Below are positions 50,052 through 58,978 of a DNA stretch of 64,000 bases, piece by piece. This DNA is from Chloroflexi bacterium UBA5189 (GTDB taxonomy: Bacteria; Chloroflexota; Limnocylindria; Limnocylindrales; CSP1-4): positions 22,637 to 86,636 of the forward strand of contig DHWF01000002.1 of NCBI GenBank assembly GCA_002413045.1, read 5' to 3'. Position 1 is the stretch's first letter, and each line of letters opens with the position of its first letter. The notes below the pieces were generated by a model. The model was given only the letters and a program-made list of their open reading frames with translations, did no database searches and was not told the origin of the DNA. The position numbers and the translations under genes are program-made.

Positions 50052-50348
50052 ATGCGGCGGTGGGATTGGGTCGAAGACTGGGGTGACGCGGAACAGGCCG
50101 GTCTCCGCGTCATCGCGAACGCCGTGAACGGAGGACGCCTGCGCGCGCATCTGACCCAGGTGCAGCTCGGCTATCGGACCGGTTTGAACCAATCGACCAT
50201 TTCGAGGCTCGAGACCGGGCGCCTTCGCACGATGCGGATGGTCGCCCAGGCCCAAATCATCGGGGTGCTCCGCATTGGCCCGGACGTCCTCGTCACCGGA
50301 GCGCCGCAACGTTCGGGTCGCCGCATGCCCGGGGAGGCGGACGAATGA
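50052..50348 (+). CDS. XRE family helix-turn-helix protein
   Basis: A 98-residue protein with one XRE-type HTH: LRAHLTQVQLGYRTGLNQST and ISRLETGRLRTMRM, spanning residues 30-63. A short N-terminus rich in Trp and Asp (MRRWDWVEDWGDAEQAG) and a basic tail (PQRSGRRMPGE) flank it. ATG 50052 has CACCAT 7 nt upstream; TTG 50034 is an alternative. About 200 bases of apparently gene-free sequence lie on each side. The target is unknown; there is no toxin gene alongside. Confidence 0.72.
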   Translation: MRRWDWVEDWGDAEQAGLRVIANAVNGGRLRAHLTQVQLGYRTGLNQSTISRLETGRLRTMRMVAQAQIIGVLRIGPDVLVTGAPQRSGRRMPGEADE

Positions 50349-50477
50349 GGCGCGCAACCCCGGCTTCGGCTGGCGTTGAGACCTTGATATTCCCCCAACC
50401 CGCATCGGCGAAGAACATGTCGAATGGCGCAGGGTTTCGCGAATACGAGGACGGGCCTCGAGCCTGAACGTTCGTGG

Positions 50478-50483
50478 TAGGCT
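50478..50483 (+). promoter_or_regulatory. -10 element TAGGCT upstream of FTR1 gene
   Basis: TAGGCT lies about 66 nt before ATG 50550, so this gene would have a leader of about 60 nt. No Fur/IdeR-type box is apparent. Confidence 0.35.
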
Positions 50484-50549
50484 CCGCAACCAAGGGGCCT
50501 TGACCTGCGGGTGCAAGCGGCCTTGACCCAGTGGGAGCCACCAGAACCG

Positions 50550-51374
50550 ATGCTCGCGACGTTCTTCCTGATGCTTCGCGAGGGCCTCGAGGCGGCCCTC
50601 ATCGTCGGCATCGTCTGCGCCTACCTGGTGAAGATCGGGCGACGCGACGCGCTGTCGAGGGTCGCGCTGGGAGTCGCGGCCGCGATCGGGCTGTCGGGCG
50701 CCATCGGCGTGATCGTCACGCTGACCATCGATGAGCTGCCGGAGGTCGTCCAGGCGACCGCGGAGGCAATCTCGGCGGTGATCGCCGTCGCCGTGCTCAC
50801 CTGGATGCTGTTCTGGATGCGCCGGCAGGGCCGCGCGCTGAAGGGCGAGCTCGAGCGCGGCGTCGACCTGGCAATCTCGGACGGCAGCACGATCGCCCTG
50901 GTCACGCTCGCGTTCGTGTCCGTGTTCCGCGAGGGCATCGAGACCGCGCTCTTCCTGATCCCGATCGTGTCGTTCAACGGCAGCGGCATCGATACCCTGC
51001 TCGGCGGGCTTGCGGGCCTGGCCGTGGCGATCGGCGTCGGCTGGGCGATCTTCGTCGGCGGCCGCCGGGTCAACCTGCGCCGCTTCTTCACGGCGACGGG
51101 CACGATCCTGATCTTCGTCGCGGCCGGGCTGGTCGCATTCGCGATCGCCGAGTTTGCGAACGCCGGGCTGTATGGGAATGGCGGCCTCGTCTTCGATCTC
51201 AGCGGCGTCCTGTCGGAGGAAAGCCCGATCGGGAGCGTGCTGCGCGGCCTGTTCGGCTACCGCTCCGCGCCGACGCCCCTCGAGGTCGTCGGATACCTGG
51301 CCTACCTGGTGCCGGTGCTCATCCTGTTCGTGCTCGATCGACCGCTGATCCCGCGCCCCGCCGCCGCGGCTTAG
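50550..51374 (+). CDS. FTR1 family iron permease
   Basis: A 274-residue seven-helix membrane protein of the FTR1/EfeU family, which imports ferric or ferrous iron. Both iron-binding REGxE motifs are present, LREGLEAALIVG near residue 11 and FREGIETALFLIP near residue 130. No EfeO or EfeB gene adjoins, so it may act alone or with distant partners. ATG 50550 is chosen because the first helix follows at once; an upstream GTG at 50511 gives 13 extra polar residues. Confidence 0.92.
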   Translation: MLATFFLMLREGLEAALIVGIVCAYLVKIGRRDALSRVALGVAAAIGLSGAIGVIVTLTIDELPEVVQATAEAISAVIAVAVLTWMLFWMRRQGRALKGELERGVDLAISDGSTIALVTLAFVSVFREGIETALFLIPIVSFNGSGIDTLLGGLAGLAVAIGVGWAIFVGGRRVNLRRFFTATGTILIFVAAGLVAFAIAEFANAGLYGNGGLVFDLSGVLSEESPIGSVLRGLFGYRSAPTPLEVVGYLAYLVPVLILFVLDRPLIPRPAAAA

Positions 51375-51389
51375 CCCAGCGCGAGACGG

Positions 51390-52490
51390 CTAGCTCCGGA
51401 CCGCGACCGCGGTCTGACGGAGGTGGGCGTAGCCCGGCTTCACGATCTCGTCGATGAGCCGGAGCCGCTCGTCGAACGGCGCGAACGCGGATTTCATCGC
51501 GTTGATCGTGAGCCACTCCATCTCGCCGAGGCCGATGCCGAACGCCTCGTCCAGCGCCTGCATCTCACTGGACATCGACACGTTCGACATGAGCCGGTTG
51601 TCGGTGTTGACGGTGACTCGGAAGCGGAGTCGGCGAAGCAGTTCGATCGGGTGCTCGGCGACGGACGCGGCGGCGCCGCTGTGGACGTTCGACGTCGGGC
51701 ACATCTCGAGCGGGACGCGACGGTCGCGCACGAACGCCGCCAGCCGGCCGAGCGACACCGAGCCGTCGTCGAGAACGGTGATGTCGTCAACGATCCGGAC
51801 GCCGTGCCCGAGCCGCTCCGCGCCGCAGAACTGGAGCGCCTCCCAGATCGACGGCAGCCCGAACCCCTCGCCGGCGTGGATCGTGATGTGGAAGTTCTCG
51901 TGGCGGACCTTGTCGAATGCCTCGAGATGGCGCGTCGGGCGGTAGCCGGCCTCGGGGCCGGCGATGTCGAACCCGACGACGCCGGCATCGCGCCAGCGCA
52001 CGGCGCATTCGGCGACCTCGACCGAGCGGGCCGCCTGGCGCATCGCGGTGACGAGCGCCTTCATGACGATCGAGTGGCCGGCCTCGGCCGCGCGCATGCT
52101 GCCGATCCGGAAGCCCTCCAGGTTGGCCTCGACGACCTCGTCGAGCGTCAGCCCCTTCTCCGTGGACAGCTCGGGGGCGTACCGCACCTCGGCGTAGACG
52201 ACGCCGTCCGCGGCCAGGTCCTCGGCGCACTCCGCGGCGACCCGGATGATCGCGTCGCGGTCCTGCAGGACGCCCACCGTGTGCGCAAAGGTCTCGAGGT
52301 ACAGCTCGAGCGACTTGCGATCGGCGCCGCGCCGGAACCAGGCCGCCAGGTCATCGACGTCCGTCGTCGGGAGGCCCTTGTAGCCGTATTCTCTGGCGAG
52401 ATCGATGACCGTCGCCGGGCGCAGGCCACCGTCGAGATGGTCGTGCAGCAGCGCCTTTGGCGCCTGCCGGATCGTCTCGAGCGTCAACAT
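51390..52490 (-). CDS. add: Adenosine deaminase
   Basis: A 366-residue zinc enzyme converting adenosine to inosine. Metal and catalytic residues are in [56 protein letters not shown] and [12 protein letters not shown]; the last is the form with Asn after Asp usual in actinobacterial and related ADAs. With mtnP it suggests active purine salvage. ATG 52490; TACCAT lies 10 nt upstream, so the start may be leaderless. Its stop is 15 nt from that of the convergent FTR1 gene. Confidence 0.95.
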   Translation of the reverse strand: MLTLETIRQAPKALLHDHLDGGLRPATVIDLAREYGYKGLPTTDVDDLAAWFRRGADRKSLELYLETFAHTVGVLQDRDAIIRVAAECAEDLAADGVVYAEVRYAPELSTEKGLTLDEVVEANLEGFRIGSMRAAEAGHSIVMKALVTAMRQAARSVEVAECAVRWRDAGVVGFDIAGPEAGYRPTRHLEAFDKVRHENFHITIHAGEGFGLPSIWEALQFCGAERLGHGVRIVDDITVLDDGSVSLGRLAAFVRDRRVPLEMCPTSNVHSGAAASVAEHPIELLRRLRFRVTVNTDNRLMSNVSMSSEMQALDEAFGIGLGEMEWLTINAMKSAFAPFDERLRLIDEIVKPGYAHLRQTAVAVRS

Positions 52491-52516
52491 CGCTCAGCCG
52501 ATGGTAATCGCGAGGA

Positions 52517-52548
52517 GAGGCCGGCGGGCAATGCGCGCCGCCGGCCTC
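52517..52548 (-). terminator. Terminator hairpin after COG4315 gene
   Basis: GAGGCCGGCGG and CCGCCGGCCTC form a perfect 11-bp stem with a 10-nt loop, 24 nt beyond the stop of the secreted COG4315 gene. The tail lacks a strong T run, so termination may be weak. Confidence 0.6.
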
Positions 52549-52571
52549 GCAAAACACTCGATGGATGAAAC

Positions 52572-53591
52572 CTACGGCTGCGGCGGGATCGTGTTGAACA
52601 CTCCCCATGGGGTGCTGAGGCCGGCGCCATTGATGCCCGCTGCACCGCCGTTGTACGGCAGTGTCGGGATATAGGCGTCGTTCTCGAATTTGTACAGGGG
52701 CCGGCCGTTGTAGGTCACCTGGTGGGTGCCGTCCGGCCGGACGATCGTGCCGAGCGCGCTCTGGTCCACGCCCGGACCGGCAATCGGCCGGCCCGAGGTC
52801 AGGACGGGCGGCCAGTAGACGGTCGCACACGAGGCCTGGCAGGCGCTCCGCCTACCAGTGCCACGGCGGTCGGTCGAGAGCGTGTAGACGGGGAATGTCC
52901 CGTCGGGCAGCAGGACGAAGCCGTGGTCCATCGAGACCGAGAGGACGGTCGCATCGGACCCACCGTTCACGGGCGCGGTCTCGAGCTCGATCCGCGCCCG
53001 GCCCGGTGCGGGTTGGCCGCGGCCGTTGACGAGGTACCAGGTTCCCGTCGGGCTGGTGACCGGATCGAAGAGGTTGGCCCCATCGGTCTCGCCTGTCTCC
53101 TCGTCGAGGAAGAAGCGGTACAGCGGGAAGCCGTTGTAGGTCACCTGGTCGACCGACCCCAAGCCGGGCAAGTCGTTGCGGGTCACCGTGCCGAGCAACT
53201 TCGGGTTGACCCCGCGACCGGCGATCGGGGCGCCGTCGGTGAGGAGCGCCGGCCAGAGAACCGTGTCGCAATACAGGCCGATGGCATTCGTGCCATCGCT
53301 GCACGCGAATGGGACGCCGGTCATCGCCCGGAGCTGGTCGGAGGTGAGCAGGTACAGGGAGCAGCCCTTGTACGCGCCCGACCCCACGACCAGGACCTGG
53401 CCGAACGCCGAGCTACCTGTCGAGACCGTTGCCGGCCCGGTCGGGGCGCTGGTCAGCGCGTCCGCGCACGACGCCGCTGGGTTGGCGAGGACCGGCGCGC
53501 CGAGTGCGAGCGCCGGCAGGACGAGCATCGAAGCCGTGACTGCGGCGACGGCGATTCGACGCCACAACGAACGGGGCTTGCGGGATTCCAC
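52572..53591 (-). CDS. Secreted COG4315 protein (YxFWY-motif repeats)
   Basis: A 339-residue exported protein of the COG4315/lipoprotein_15 group, with the hallmark repeats TYNGFPLYRFFLDEETGETD and TYNGRPLYKFENDAYIP plus GGRP-like GRPIAGPGVDQSALGTIVRP and the related GAPIAGRGVNPKLLGTVTRN. A signal peptide (LWRRIAVAAVTASMLVLPALA) ends near APVLA; there is no lipobox. Cys residues occur in pairs (CQASCATVYWPP). Function is unknown. GTG 53591 has GGAGG 7 nt upstream and is preferred over GTG 53597, which touches the ribosome binding site. It follows the DUF4242 gene by 2 nt. Confidence 0.88.
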   Translation of the reverse strand: MESRKPRSLWRRIAVAAVTASMLVLPALALGAPVLANPAASCADALTSAPTGPATVSTGSSAFGQVLVVGSGAYKGCSLYLLTSDQLRAMTGVPFACSDGTNAIGLYCDTVLWPALLTDGAPIAGRGVNPKLLGTVTRNDLPGLGSVDQVTYNGFPLYRFFLDEETGETDGANLFDPVTSPTGTWYLVNGRGQPAPGRARIELETAPVNGGSDATVLSVSMDHGFVLLPDGTFPVYTLSTDRRGTGRRSACQASCATVYWPPVLTSGRPIAGPGVDQSALGTIVRPDGTHQVTYNGRPLYKFENDAYIPTLPYNGGAAGINGAGLSTPWGVFNTIPPQP

Positions 53592-53593
53592 GA

Positions 53594-53842
53594 TCACACC
53601 TCCACGGGGAGTTCATACACGTCGGGGGTCGGGTGGCCGGCCCGCGCATGGATGCGCATGACCGCGTCCCGGGATGGCCCCGTCGCGAGGCAGAAGACCT
53701 TCCCGGACTCCGGGTCCAGCCAGGCGCGCTCGAAATGGACGCCCTCGTCGCCCTCGATGTCGAGGTCGCGCTGGTGCGCCTCCGCGAGCTGCTGCTGGGT
53801 CACCCCGAAGAAGCCGGAGTGGACATCCATGAACTTCGCCAT
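53594..53842 (-). CDS. SCO4226/DUF4242 family nickel-binding-like protein
   Basis: An 82-residue ferredoxin-like fold protein. AKFMDVHSGFFGVTQQQLAE, VHFERAWLDPESGKVFCLAT and MRIHARAGHPTPDVYEL match the DUF4242/SCO4226 family, one member of which binds nickel. ATG 53842 has TAGGAGG 5-6 nt upstream, the strongest ribosome binding site in the window. It is co-transcribed with the secreted COG4315 gene. Confidence 0.85.
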   Translation of the reverse strand: MAKFMDVHSGFFGVTQQQLAEAHQRDLDIEGDEGVHFERAWLDPESGKVFCLATGPSRDAVMRIHARAGHPTPDVYELPVEV

Positions 53843-53989
53843 ACGAGCCTCCTAGCACGCCCGTTGTCGGGCTTGCCACGAGACTGCGCGGCGCCGGGCG
53901 CAGCGTCATCTGCCGCCCAACCGACCCGCGTCGGGAAATTTTCCGGCGACCATCGGTCGTTCGACCGATGCCCCCTCGCGTACCAGTCG

Positions 53990-53995
53990 TAGACT
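53990..53995 (+). promoter_or_regulatory. -10 element TAGACT, leaderless start
   Basis: TAGACT ends 7 nt before ATG 54003 of the LuxR-family regulator. Confidence 0.5.
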
Positions 53996-54002
53996 CGCCG
54001 CC

Positions 54003-56921
54003 ATGAGCGCCGCGCCGGTGATCTGCCCGATCCTCGTCGGTCGCGACGATCTGCTCGATCGAATCGATCAGCTGATCGATCAGACCCGGAGCGGCCACGG
54101 CCACGCGCTGTTCCTCGCCGGTCAAGCCGGCCTCGGCAAGACGAGACTCATGCGTGCCGCGGTCAGCAAGGCCGAGGCCGCCGGGTATGTGGTCGACGGA
54201 GGCTCGGTCGCCCCCCAGGACAGCCACGTGCCACTTGCATCGATCCATGAGATGGCCGTCGGCATGCGCGGCAACGCGGTGTTCGGCCAGCTGTCCATCG
54301 ACCTGCTCGCCATCGACGGCCGGCACGACGGCGACCCGCTGGGCGCCCGGCGGCTGATGGTCCGATCGATGGCAGATCGGATCCTCGAGGCGGTCGTGCA
54401 GCCAACGCTGTTCGTCTTCCAGGATCTGCACTGGACCGACGAGATGAGCCTCGAGGTCATTGGCGAGCTGGCCCGCCACGTCAGCGAGCGGCCGCTCCTG
54501 CTCATGGTGGACTACCGCCCCGACGAGCTGCCTGCGGACACGATCCATCGGGAGTGGCGCGCCCGGATCCTGGGCCAGCGCCACGCCGAGGAAGCGCGGC
54601 TCCGGCCCCTGACGCTGGACGAGACCGGGATCGCGACGACCCTGCTCCTCGGTGGCGACCTGCCGGCGCCACGTGAGGTCGTCGAAGCGGTCTACGCGCG
54701 CACGAACGGGATCCCGCTCCACATCGAGGAGCTCTTGGCGGCCGTCGAGCCCGCCGCTCGAAGTGACGGTCGCCGGATCCTCGAAGCGCACGTCCCGGAC
54801 ACCATCGGAGACGCGGTGCTCGCGCGGATGAGCCGGCTGTCCGAGGACGCCCGCACGGTGGTCAGCGCTGGCGCCGTCATCGGTCGGTGCTTCACGCCCG
54901 AGGTTCTGGCCGGTGTCGTCGACCGCCCGCTCGTGGATCTCGAAGGGTCGCTGCAGGAGCTCGTCGACGCCGCGTTCCTCCACCCCTTCCAGTACATCGA
55001 CGACGGCTACTTCGACTTCCGCCACCAGCTCCTGCGTGATGCGATCTACGGCTCGCTGCCGCCGTCGTTGCTGCGGCGCTACCACGCGCAGGCGGCGGAG
55101 TTCGCGATGCGCCTCGAGGGATCGAGCATCGTCCATGCGTCTCGTCACTACGAGCGCGCCGGCCTGCGACCGCAGGCATTCCGGACAGCGCTGACCGCTG
55201 CCGGCGAGGCGAGCCGGATCTCGGCCCGACAGGAGGCCTACGAGCTCTACCAGCGAGCCATCGCGAACATGCCGGCGGGGCTCCCGGGCGAGGAGCAGGC
55301 GGACCTGTACGCAAAGCTGTCGAGCGCGGCCGCGGCGATCGAGATGAACCAGGACGCGTCGGCGTCAGCCGCGAGGGCCCGGGACCTCTACCGCTCGGCG
55401 GGTCGGCCCCTCAAGGCCGCGGAGATGCTGCTCGCGATGTCGTGCCAGCCTGGCCGAGACGGTGCGCCAACCGACGAGGTCCGGTCGTTCGCGGATCGGG
55501 CGATGCGCGAGGTTCTCGCCCTTCCGGAGACTCCTGAACGTGAGCTTGTTCGAGTCGGGATCATGGCGATGCAGGCCGCCGACCGATTCCGCGATTCGGA
55601 CCTCGCCGGCGCGCGCAGCCTCGCCCGCGAAGCACGCCAGCTCGCCGAATCGCTGGGTGATCGGGAGAGCGTCCTCGACTTCGACTTGCTGCTCGCTCGG
55701 ATCGAGGTCGTCGAGGGCCGCTACGAGAGCGGCCTGCGCGACGGCATGCGGGCGGCGCGGGAGGCTCGCGACGCGGGCTACGAGTCCGTTGGCGTGACGG
55801 GCTACCGGAACATTGCGGTCCTCGCCGCCCGGGTCATGGATGCACGTGCTGCGGAGCTGGCTCTCCACGAAGGCTTGCAGTACGCCGATGCGATCGAGCA
55901 GTCGCATTGCCGCCAGACCATGGCGGCGACCACGGCGGCTCTCGACTGGGGGGCGGGCCGCTGGGATGCGGCAGACGAGCGCGCTCGCCATGAGCTCGTG
56001 GATCGGGGCTGCCGGACCGGGACCGTCGCAGCCCTCGACGTCATCGGGCTCGTGGCGCTCGGTCGCGGCCGGCTCGACGAGGCCCGGCGCTGGCTGGACG
56101 AATCGCTCGAGGTCGGGCGCCGGGTCGCCGCACCGACGTACCTGCTGACGCCCCTGTGGGCGCTCGCCGAGGTCGAGCTCCAGGCTCATGACGCGGCGGC
56201 CGCCGTCGCGCATTGCGCTGAGGCTGCGGCCATCGCCAGATCAAGCGGAGAGTGGGCCATGTTCATTCCCGCGGTCGTGCCCGGAGCGCGGAGCCTCATC
56301 GCGGCGCTGCGGCCGGACGACGCCGAGCGATGGCTCCGGGACGCCCGGGAGCAACTGGCCCCGTGGGCGTCCGTCGCGGCTCCGGCGCTGAGCCACGCCG
56401 AGGGGCTGGTTCGCCTCGCTGCGGGTTCGACATCCGCAGCGCGGGAGGCACTGGAACGGGCTGCGCGAGGGTGGGCCGACCGCGGCCGCGTGTGGGAGTC
56501 CAATTGGGCAAAGCTGGACCTCGCACAGACCCTCATCCGGCTCAACCGCGGCGCCGACGCCGGGACCGTCCTCGCCGATGTCCGCACGAAGGCCATGACC
56601 CTTGGCAGTGAGCCACTACTGGCCAGGGCAGACGATCTCGCGCGAGCGACCCGAGGCCGAGGCCTCGAGCAGGAGCCCTGGCGGCCGCTGACGGTCCGCG
56701 AGTTCGAGGTCGCCCGGCTGATCGCCGAGGGCCGGACCAACGCCGAGATCGCCGATGCGCTCGCCATCGCTGCCAAGACGGCGAGCGCCCACGTCGAGCA
56801 CATCCTCGCGAAGCTCGGGGTCGCTCGACGAGCCGAGATCGCGGCCTGGGCGGCGAAGATCGAGGACCACCCGGCACCCGTGACGGCAGCGCAACCAATG
56901 GGTCTGCAACAGCAGGGTTGA
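54003..56921 (+). CDS. Large LuxR-family ATPase regulator (LAL/MalT type)
   Basis: A 972-residue signal-transducing ATPase with a C-terminal DNA-binding domain. The AAA/STAND module has Walker A AGQAGLGKTRLM (residues 39-50) and Walker B TLFVFQDLHWTDEM; a winged-helix part and a long TPR-like helical region (about 400-860) follow. The GerE/LuxR helix-turn-helix is LTVREFEVARLIAEGRTNAE with IADALAIAAKTASAHVEHIL. Such proteins activate transcription on binding an inducer and ATP. The inducer and targets are unknown. The start is leaderless and ATG 54003 agrees with the domain start. The next gene has its own -10. Confidence 0.92.
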   Translation: MSAAPVICPILVGRDDLLDRIDQLIDQTRSGHGHALFLAGQAGLGKTRLMRAAVSKAEAAGYVVDGGSVAPQDSHVPLASIHEMAVGMRGNAVFGQLSIDLLAIDGRHDGDPLGARRLMVRSMADRILEAVVQPTLFVFQDLHWTDEMSLEVIGELARHVSERPLLLMVDYRPDELPADTIHREWRARILGQRHAEEARLRPLTLDETGIATTLLLGGDLPAPREVVEAVYARTNGIPLHIEELLAAVEPAARSDGRRILEAHVPDTIGDAVLARMSRLSEDARTVVSAGAVIGRCFTPEVLAGVVDRPLVDLEGSLQELVDAAFLHPFQYIDDGYFDFRHQLLRDAIYGSLPPSLLRRYHAQAAEFAMRLEGSSIVHASRHYERAGLRPQAFRTALTAAGEASRISARQEAYELYQRAIANMPAGLPGEEQADLYAKLSSAAAAIEMNQDASASAARARDLYRSAGRPLKAAEMLLAMSCQPGRDGAPTDEVRSFADRAMREVLALPETPERELVRVGIMAMQAADRFRDSDLAGARSLAREARQLAESLGDRESVLDFDLLLARIEVVEGRYESGLRDGMRAAREARDAGYESVGVTGYRNIAVLAARVMDARAAELALHEGLQYADAIEQSHCRQTMAATTAALDWGAGRWDAADERARHELVDRGCRTGTVAALDVIGLVALGRGRLDEARRWLDESLEVGRRVAAPTYLLTPLWALAEVELQAHDAAAAVAHCAEAAAIARSSGEWAMFIPAVVPGARSLIAALRPDDAERWLRDAREQLAPWASVAAPALSHAEGLVRLAAGSTSAAREALERAARGWADRGRVWESNWAKLDLAQTLIRLNRGADAGTVLADVRTKAMTLGSEPLLARADDLARATRGRGLEQEPWRPLTVREFEVARLIAEGRTNAEIADALAIAAKTASAHVEHILAKLGVARRAEIAAWAAKIEDHPAPVTAAQPMGLQQQG

Positions 56922-56968
56922 GGTTGCGCCGAGGACACTTGGCACAGTCGTCTAGGCCAATGTCGCGC

Positions 56969-56974
56969 TACGCT
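56969..56974 (+). promoter_or_regulatory. -10 element TACGCT, leaderless start
   Basis: TACGCT ends 6 nt before ATG 56981 and excludes the in-frame ATG at 56960 from a leaderless transcript. Confidence 0.45.
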
Positions 56975-56980
56975 GCGCCG

Positions 56981-57961
56981 ATGATCGCCCGCCCGACGCG
57001 CACCGACATCCTCCTGCTCGGCCTCCTCGGGATCATGTGGGGCTCGAGCTACGCGTTCATCAAGCTCGGCGTCCGGACCCTGCCGACGTTCACCCTGATC
57101 GCGTCGCGACTCGCGATCGGGCTGACGCTGCTCGTGATCGTCGTCGTGGTCAGCAAGGCGCAGCTGCCGAAGAACCCGAAGACGTACCTCCACCTGTTCG
57201 TCATGGCCGCGATCAACATCGTGATCCCGTTCACGCTGATCACGACCGCCGAGAAGTCGGTGGACTCGAACATCGCGGCGATCCTGAACGGCTCGGTCCC
57301 GCTCATCGTCATCGTGCTCGCCGCGCTCGTCTTCCACGACGAGCCGATCACGCTCAACCGGCTCGCCGGAATCGTGATCGGCTATGTCGGGGTGATCGTG
57401 CTCGTCGCGCCCGGACTCCTGTCAGGCACCGCGAACAGCGCCGTCAGTGGCGAGATCGCCCTCGTCGGCTCGACCATCGCCTACGCCTTCGGCGCCGTGT
57501 ACTCCCGGATGAAGCTGCGTGGGCTCGGGTTGGCGCCGGTCATCCCGGCGGTGTTCCAGGTCGGCTTCGCGCTCGTGATGATCGGGGCGCTCTCGCTGGC
57601 CCTCGAGAAACCCTTCGCGGTCGCCTGGAACAGCGACGCCCTGATCGCGGTGGTCTGGCTCGGCCTCCTCGGCTCCGGTCTCGCCTACCTCGTACAGTTC
57701 CGGCTGCTGACCCGAATCGGCGCGACGGGGACGTCGCAGGTGGCGTACCTGCTGCCGGTCGTCGGCCTGATCGGCGGCGCGATCATGTTCGGCGAGGTCG
57801 TCACGGTACCGGTGCTCATCGGGACGGCGCTGATCCTCGTCGGCGTCGCGCTCGTCAACGCCAGGTTCGGCGAGCGGCGGGTGTTCGGGCGAGCGGCTCC
57901 GGCTCCGGCCGCGGCGCCCGCCCCGGTGAGCAGCGACCCAAAGGTCGAGCCTGCGCCCTAG
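56981..57961 (+). CDS. EamA/DMT family transporter
   Basis: A 326-residue permease with ten helices in two EamA repeats. Opening TDILLLGLLGIMWGSSYAFI and the end-of-repeat motifs FHDEPITLNRLAGIVIGYVG and FGEVVTVPVLIGTALILVGV are typical. The C-terminal 30 residues are a Pro/Ala-rich tail (APAPAAAPAPVSSDPK). Start ATG 56981 is favoured by the -10. Substrates of this family are usually amino acids or metabolites. A second DMT gene converges from the right. Confidence 0.9.
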   Translation: MIARPTRTDILLLGLLGIMWGSSYAFIKLGVRTLPTFTLIASRLAIGLTLLVIVVVVSKAQLPKNPKTYLHLFVMAAINIVIPFTLITTAEKSVDSNIAAILNGSVPLIVIVLAALVFHDEPITLNRLAGIVIGYVGVIVLVAPGLLSGTANSAVSGEIALVGSTIAYAFGAVYSRMKLRGLGLAPVIPAVFQVGFALVMIGALSLALEKPFAVAWNSDALIAVVWLGLLGSGLAYLVQFRLLTRIGATGTSQVAYLLPVVGLIGGAIMFGEVVTVPVLIGTALILVGVALVNARFGERRVFGRAAPAPAAAPAPVSSDPKVEPAP

Positions 57962-57989
57962 CCGCGGGCGAGGCGGCCGGTCTACGGCC

Positions 57990-58931
57990 CTACTTCGCCC
58001 CGGCCAGCGTGATCGCGCCGATCACGACGATGCTGGCGGCAGCGATCCTGGTCAGGGTCTCGCGCCGACCGGACGTCTCGCCCATCCGCAGGGCGCCCCA
58101 CGCCGCCGCGAGGACGATCCCCGATTCGCGCAGCGGTGCCACGGTCGCGAGCGGGGCGATCGAGTAGGCGACCAGCACGAGCAGGTAGGCGCCGAGCGCG
58201 AGGACGCCGGCGACCGCGTCCCGCCCGAATGACGCCACGCGCCCGCGCGGCGGCGCTGGGGGCGATCCGTCGCCCAGCGAGGCGATCACGGGAGCCGGCG
58301 CCGGCGCGAGCCAGCCCATTCGTCGCCCGACGACCACGGTGATCGCGAGGAACGTGGTCGCAATGACGGCGAGGATCGCGCCGTACAGCCACGGCTCGGT
58401 GAGCCGGACGCCGACCCGGTCCACCGCGGAGTAGGCGGCAATCGAGCCGCCCGTCGCCAGCGCGAACCCGATCGCGCCTCGGTGCTCCCGGCCCGCAGCC
58501 TGGAACGCCTGCCACGGGCGAGCCACGAGCAGGATCCCGAGCAGCAGGCAGCCCACGCCGACCACGGCGAGCGGCACGAGCGACTCGCCCAGCAGCAGGA
58601 TTCCCACGAGGACTGCGAGGAGCGGCGCGCTGCCGCGCGCCAATGGGTACACGAGGGACAGCGCGCCGCGCCGGTATGCCGCCGATAGACAGACGAAGTA
58701 GATCGCCTCGAGCACGCCAGACCCGACCGCGAGCCAGAGTGCCTCCGCCGGAACGGCCGGCCGCCCGATGTTGATCCATGCCGCGATGCCGACTGGCAGC
58801 AGGATCGCCGTCCCGATCAGCTGGAGCCGGACCGCCGTCCAGAGCGTGTCGCCCGACGTCTTGAGAAGGACGTTCCAGCCGGCGTGCAGGACGGCGGCGG
58901 TGAGGACGAGGCCGATGGCAAGCGACGGCAC
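57990..58931 (-). CDS. EamA/DMT family transporter
   Basis: A 313-residue ten-helix permease. It begins AIGLVLTAAVLHAGWNVLLK and has RGALSLVYPLARGSAPLLAV, which distinguishes the subgroup from the neighbouring DMT protein; a basic loop (GDGSPPAPPRGRVAS) separates helices in the second half. GTG 58931 has TAGGCT 6 nt upstream. It is convergent to the previous DMT gene and not clearly a duplicate of it. Confidence 0.9.
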   Translation of the reverse strand: MPSLAIGLVLTAAVLHAGWNVLLKTSGDTLWTAVRLQLIGTAILLPVGIAAWINIGRPAVPAEALWLAVGSGVLEAIYFVCLSAAYRRGALSLVYPLARGSAPLLAVLVGILLLGESLVPLAVVGVGCLLLGILLVARPWQAFQAAGREHRGAIGFALATGGSIAAYSAVDRVGVRLTEPWLYGAILAVIATTFLAITVVVGRRMGWLAPAPAPVIASLGDGSPPAPPRGRVASFGRDAVAGVLALGAYLLVLVAYSIAPLATVAPLRESGIVLAAAWGALRMGETSGRRETLTRIAAASIVVIGAITLAGAK

Positions 58932-58937
58932 CCCGGC

Positions 58938-58943
58938 AGCCTA
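58938..58943 (-). promoter_or_regulatory. -10 element TAGGCT, leaderless start
   Basis: TAGGCT ends 6 nt before GTG 58931. Confidence 0.5.
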
Positions 58944-58978
58944 TGCGGCCGGGCCGGCTCGCCGCTCGGTGCCGCGCC

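Noticed and set aside
50374..50384. CGTTGAGAC half-site similar to the Zur-like operator, upstream of the FTR1 gene
   Set aside because: Only one half-site is present with no inverted partner; nine bases can match by chance.
57975..57989. GGCCG-N5-CGGCC hairpin between the two convergent EamA genes as a terminator
   Set aside because: A 5-bp stem with no T run in such GC-rich sequence is likely by chance.
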